Source of the DNA: JANRLJ01 sp034437895
Lineage (GTDB): Bacteria > Chloroflexota > Anaerolineae > Aggregatilineales > Phototrophicaceae
Length of the DNA stretch: 15,585 nucleotides
Direction of reading: 5' to 3'
NCBI GenBank assembly: GCA_034437895.1
Contig: DAOTTO010000542.1
Location: forward strand, 1-15,585
Below the pieces are notes generated by a model that did not search any database, was not told where the DNA came from, and saw only the letters and a list, made by a program, of their open reading frames with translations. A program made the position numbers and the translations under genes. Shown piece after piece: positions 12,927 through 15,585 of the stretch (position 1 is the stretch's first letter; each line of letters starts with the position of its first letter).

Positions 12927-13958
12927 ATGGACATTCAAAGAGCAATTGACCTTATTAGCCGTTTTGGGCATTTGCAGGCCGATGAAGCCGAAGCCGTGAT
13001 GAATCAGATCATGCGCGGTGAAGCCTCCGAAGCACAGATTGGCGCGTATTTAATGGGCTTGCGGATGAAGGGCGAGACTTTAGACGAAATCGCAGGGAGC
13101 GCCCTCGCCATGCGGACGAATGGGGAACGCGTCCCGACCAAATATTCCGGCGGCGATTTACTCGATACCTGCGGGACGGGTGGCGATAAATCCGGGACGT
13201 TCAATATCAGTACCACCGTCGCGTTTGTGGCGGCGGGGGCGGGTATTCCCGTTGCCAAACATGGCAATCGTGCCGCGACCAGTAAATGCGGCAGCGCCGA
13301 TGTACTGTCTGAGTTGGGCGTGAGTCTTGATTTGACCCCGGAGCAAGTGGGCAAGTGTATTGATGAAGTCGGGATCGGGTTTTTGTTCGCGGCGAAATTG
13401 CATCCTGCGATGAAATTTGCCATTAATCCGCGCCGACAAATGGCAGTTCGCACCATTTTCAACATTTTAGGGCCGCTGACTAATCCCGCTGGAGCGCGGA
13501 TGCAGTTAATGGGCATCTTCGCGGGCGATCTGACGGATTTAATCGCGCACGTCTTGGGCGATCTTGGCGCGAAATCGGCATTGGTCGTTAATGGCTACGG
13601 CGGACTCGATGAACTGACGACGACGGGGCCGAATACCATTAGTCAACTTCGTGATGGACGGGTAAAAAGCTATGAACTTGATCCGTTAGATTACGGCTTT
13701 AAAGGCGCGAATATCCATGATCTTCTCGGCGGCGATGCACCCACCAACGCGGCGATTCTGCGTGGCGTTCTAACGGGTGAAATTCAAGATGCGCGGCGGG
13801 ATGTCGTCGTCTTAAATGCTGGGGCGGCATTAGTCGCAGGCGGAAAAGCTGAAGACATCATGGAAGGGATTCAATTGGCGGCGCAAATTATCGACAGCGG
13901 CGCGGCGCTGGCAAAGTTAGAAGCGTTGATTAATTGCAGTCGGGGACTCGTGCAATAA
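12927..13958 (+). CDS. trpD: Anthranilate phosphoribosyltransferase TrpD
   Basis: The 343-residue product joins anthranilate to PRPP, giving phosphoribosyl-anthranilate. The PRPP and Mg2+ site is complete: DTCGTGGDKSGTFNIST (80-96), followed by AKHGNRAATSKCGSADVLSELG (110-131), where KHGNRA is diagnostic. An anthranilate-site region with HPAMK and PRRQMAVRTIFNILGPLTNP follows, and the second metal site is in YGGLDELT. Length is normal. The gene begins three bases after the trpS stop, so translation is likely coupled. Its own ribosome-binding site is poor (a GGGG run at the end of trpS). A copy of the interspersed repeat starts nine bases after its stop. Confidence 0.97.
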   Translation: MDIQRAIDLISRFGHLQADEAEAVMNQIMRGEASEAQIGAYLMGLRMKGETLDEIAGSALAMRTNGERVPTKYSGGDLLDTCGTGGDKSGTFNISTTVAFVAAGAGIPVAKHGNRAATSKCGSADVLSELGVSLDLTPEQVGKCIDEVGIGFLFAAKLHPAMKFAINPRRQMAVRTIFNILGPLTNPAGARMQLMGIFAGDLTDLIAHVLGDLGAKSALVVNGYGGLDELTTTGPNTISQLRDGRVKSYELDPLDYGFKGANIHDLLGGDAPTNAAILRGVLTGEIQDARRDVVVLNAGAALVAGGKAEDIMEGIQLAAQIIDSGAALAKLEALINCSRGLVQ

Positions 13959-13967
13959 TTCAAGAGA

Positions 13968-14007
13968 TTAACCGCAAAGGCGCAAAGAACGCAGAGAAAC
14001 GCAAGGA
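13968..14007 (+). repeat. Interspersed repeat in the trpD-trpC junction supplying the trpC RBS
   Basis: A plus-oriented 40-nt copy (ttaaccgcaaaggcgcaaag and on) fills most of the 55-nt gap between trpD and trpC. Its last bases, AAGGA (14003-14007), lie six bases before the trpC ATG and form the only good ribosome-binding site there. Confidence 0.75.
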
Positions 14008-14013
14008 TAGAGT

Positions 14014-14859
14014 ATGACTACTCATTTTGTAAAAACGGATACCATTCTCGATAAAATTTTGGCGCATAAAGTGGAAGAAAATGCCACCTGTAAACTGCGT
14101 AAATCGCTCTCAGAGGTGATAGAAGAGGCGGAAAATGCTGCCCCACCGCTGGATTTTGCGAGTGCGCTGCGGATGGAAAATGTCGCGCTGATTGCCGAGG
14201 TCAAAAAAGCCTCGCCGAGTAAAGGCGTTCTCGTTGAAGATTTCGATCCCGTAGGGATTGCGACCACCTATACCCAAAACGGTGCGGCGGCGATTTCGGT
14301 GTTGACGGACGAGCAGTTTTTTCAGGGCAATATGCGTTACTTAAAGGCGATCCGTCAGGCTGTGAACAGTCCGCTGCTGTGTAAGGAATTTATCATTGAC
14401 CCGTACCAGATTTATGAGGGACGGGCGATGGGCGCGGATGCGGTGCTGTTGATTGTCGCTGCTTTGGAAGATTTGCAAATGGCGGAACTTCACGCGACGA
14501 TTCAGCGGCTTGGCATGGCGGCATTGGTCGAAGTGCATGATGAGGCTGAGTTGGAGCGGGCGCTCAAAATTGGCGCGACGTTAGTCGGCGTAAATAATCG
14601 TAATCTGCATACATTTGAGGTCGATTTAAATATAACGGCGCGGATCGCTAAACTCGTCCCGCCGGAAATAGCGCTCGTGGCGGAAAGCGGCATCAGCAGC
14701 GGCGACGATGTGCGCCGGATGGGTGATTTAGGCGCTTATGCTGTGTTGGTGGGCGAGGCGCTGGTTAAATCGGGCGCTATGGCGGCTTCTGTGCGCGAGT
14801 TCAGTCAGCAGAAGAGGGTCAACCGCAGAGACACGGAGGACGCAGAAGGAAAACCATGA
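14014..14859 (+). CDS. trpC: Indole-3-glycerol phosphate synthase TrpC
   Basis: The 281-residue product closes the pyrrole ring of CdRP with loss of CO2 and water. Visible active-site residues are E62 and K64 (AEVKKASPSKG), K124 (LLCKEFIIDPYQIYE, the general acid), E173 (ALVEVHDEAEL), the asparagines of VGVNNRNLHTF, and E224/S225 (AESGI). The (beta/alpha)8 barrel should be complete by about residue 264 (VREF). The remaining tail, ending RVNRRDTEDAEGKP, is encoded by an interspersed repeat copy that begins at 14818 and provides the stop codon. The enzyme core is intact, so activity is expected, but the tail is probably a secondary addition or a replacement of the original end. The ATG at 14014 is preceded by a repeat-derived AAGGA. 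Confidence 0.96.
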   Translation: MTTHFVKTDTILDKILAHKVEENATCKLRKSLSEVIEEAENAAPPLDFASALRMENVALIAEVKKASPSKGVLVEDFDPVGIATTYTQNGAAAISVLTDEQFFQGNMRYLKAIRQAVNSPLLCKEFIIDPYQIYEGRAMGADAVLLIVAALEDLQMAELHATIQRLGMAALVEVHDEAELERALKIGATLVGVNNRNLHTFEVDLNITARIAKLVPPEIALVAESGISSGDDVRRMGDLGAYAVLVGEALVKSGAMAASVREFSQQKRVNRRDTEDAEGKP

Positions 14860-14929
14860 AAGTCATTCAATTTTTTAACCACCAAGAACGACAAGGATTT
14901 GAACTTAAGACTCTGTGTCCTTTGTGGTT
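14818..14929 (+). repeat. Second composite interspersed repeat, overlapping the trpC 3' end
   Basis: The module order matches 2411-2530: a degenerate cgcaaag-type start (gtcaaccgcagagacacgga), then atgaaagtcattcaattttt, then AACCACCAAG (14877-14886). The last module forms an inverted repeat with CTTTGTGGTT (14920-14929), 9 of 10 pairs. The hairpin has no T-run directly after it, so it is not a clear terminator. It occupies most of the 118-nt trpC-trpF gap. Confidence 0.7.
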
Positions 14930-14977
14930 CATGATTTTCTGATATTTTTATTCGCTAATTGCTAACGGCTAGATGCT

Positions 14978-15585
14978 ATGACTAAAGTGAAGATTTGCGG
15001 CTTAATGACCTACGATGATGCGCTGATGGCGGCACAAGCCGGCGCAGATTTACTCGGCTTTAATTTTTACAAGAAAAGCCCACGCTACATCAACCCGGAA
15101 GATGCCCGTTATATCTGCGACACGCTGCGAGAAAATTTGCATGAGCGCTGTCCGATGTTGGTCGGCGTATTCGTCAATGAAGTGGTCAGCGGAATTTCGG
15201 TGATTACCAATAAAGTTGGATTGAATTTCGCACAATTACATGGTGATGAATCCGACGCGATGCTGCTTGAGCTGCGTGGATTGGGTTTTAAGGCCATTCG
15301 TCCAATGAACGTCGCGCAGGCGGTGGATGATGCGAAGTATTATAAACGTGCGCTGCCACATGATGAACGTGCGCCTTCGCTGCTGCTGGATGCGTTTAAA
15401 CCTGATGCGTATGGTGGGACGGGCGAACAAACTTCAAATGAAATCGCTCTCGCGGTCAAGGCCGAAGTCCCGCGTCTAATGCTGGCAGGCGGATTAACGT
15501 CGGAAAACGTAGCGGCACGGGTGGCGGCGGTGCAGCCTTGGGGCGTGGATGTCGCCAGCGGGGTGGAGTTCGACGGTCAGCCAGG
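14978..15585 (+). CDS. trpF: Phosphoribosylanthranilate isomerase TrpF, cut by window end
   Basis: The frame from ATG at 14978 stays open to the last base and gives 202 residues without a stop. The start is diagnostic: MTKVKICGLM, with catalytic C7 in KICG. Further family motifs are GADLLGFNFYKKSPRYI, GVFVN, LNFAQLHGDE, LLLDAF followed by YGGTGE (general-acid Asp in LLLDA), MLAGGL, and GVDVASGVE near the end. Family members are usually about 205-215 residues, so only a few codons are missing. The enzyme converts phosphoribosyl-anthranilate to CdRP by Amadori rearrangement, the step before TrpC. It has no obvious ribosome-binding site, and 118 nt of mostly repeat sequence separates it from trpC. 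Confidence 0.96.
   Translation, partial: MTKVKICGLMTYDDALMAAQAGADLLGFNFYKKSPRYINPEDARYICDTLRENLHERCPMLVGVFVNEVVSGISVITNKVGLNFAQLHGDESDAMLLELRGLGFKAIRPMNVAQAVDDAKYYKRALPHDERAPSLLLDAFKPDAYGGTGEQTSNEIALAVKAEVPRLMLAGGLTSENVAARVAAVQPWGVDVASGVEFDGQP

Noticed and set aside
13004..13516. 170-codon open frame on the minus strand opposite trpD
   Set aside because: Lies wholly across the conserved trpD PRPP-binding region; low-complexity translation with no domain.
14877..14929. Terminator at the end of trpC
   Set aside because: The hairpin is weak with a 33-nt loop and no T-run follows directly; trpF continues downstream in the same orientation.
14856..14942. Short frame starting MKVIQFFNHQ after trpC
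   Set aside because: It is a translation of the repeat, shared in spirit with the copy at 2455; no ribosome-binding site and no conservation beyond the repeat itself.

Overview
The window reads as a stretch of bacterial chromosome, most likely from the Chloroflexota (Anaerolineae-like). That placement is an inference. It rests on a T-box-controlled trp operon in a gene set otherwise unlike Firmicutes, moderate GC content, a PHP-type DNA polymerase X, a membrane-anchored SH3b protein, and many copies of a 'cgcaaaggcgcagag' type interspersed repeat. No rRNA, tRNA, CRISPR array or transposase gene is visible.

Left part (about 1-7860), all genes on the minus strand. In transcription order: polX (DNA polymerase X/PHP), a single-pass SH3b membrane protein, ligA (NAD-dependent DNA ligase), a SpeG/BltD-like GNAT acetyltransferase, rlmI-like 23S rRNA methyltransferase, a frameshifted GxxExxY gene enclosed by 40-nt inverted repeats, and a small SAM methyltransferase. 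The polX and ligA products form a plausible gap-filling and nick-sealing pair.

Middle (about 7865-8690). A divergent promoter region leads into a two-gene plus-strand toxin-antitoxin-like unit: a small putative antitoxin overlapping a PIN-domain protein.

Right part (about 8699-15585), plus strand. A strong sigma70-type promoter (TTGACA, 17 nt, TATGCT) drives a well-preserved tryptophan T-box leader: UGG specifier, TGGC bulge matching a G discriminator, and mutually exclusive antiterminator and terminator. It is followed by trpE, a histidine-phosphatase-like gene, trpG, trpS, trpD, trpC and trpF, the last cut by the window edge. The operon therefore makes enzymes for chorismate to indole-glycerol phosphate plus the Trp-tRNA synthetase, all under one tRNA-Trp-sensing switch.

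The most unusual points are these. (1) The histidine-phosphatase-like protein, translationally coupled to trpG, has Pro in place of the catalytic His (R-P-G instead of R-H-G). (2) The GxxExxY gene is broken by what looks like a clean ~14-nt deletion and lies inside a 37/40-identical inverted-repeat cassette. (3) The same repeat family occurs at several gene edges: it supplies the trpC ribosome-binding site, encodes the last ~14 residues of TrpC, overlaps the stop codon of the first methyltransferase, and inflates the apparent N-terminus of RlmI. A wholly new multi-gene system was not evident; the repeat cassette and the trp-operon pseudo-phosphatase are the best leads.
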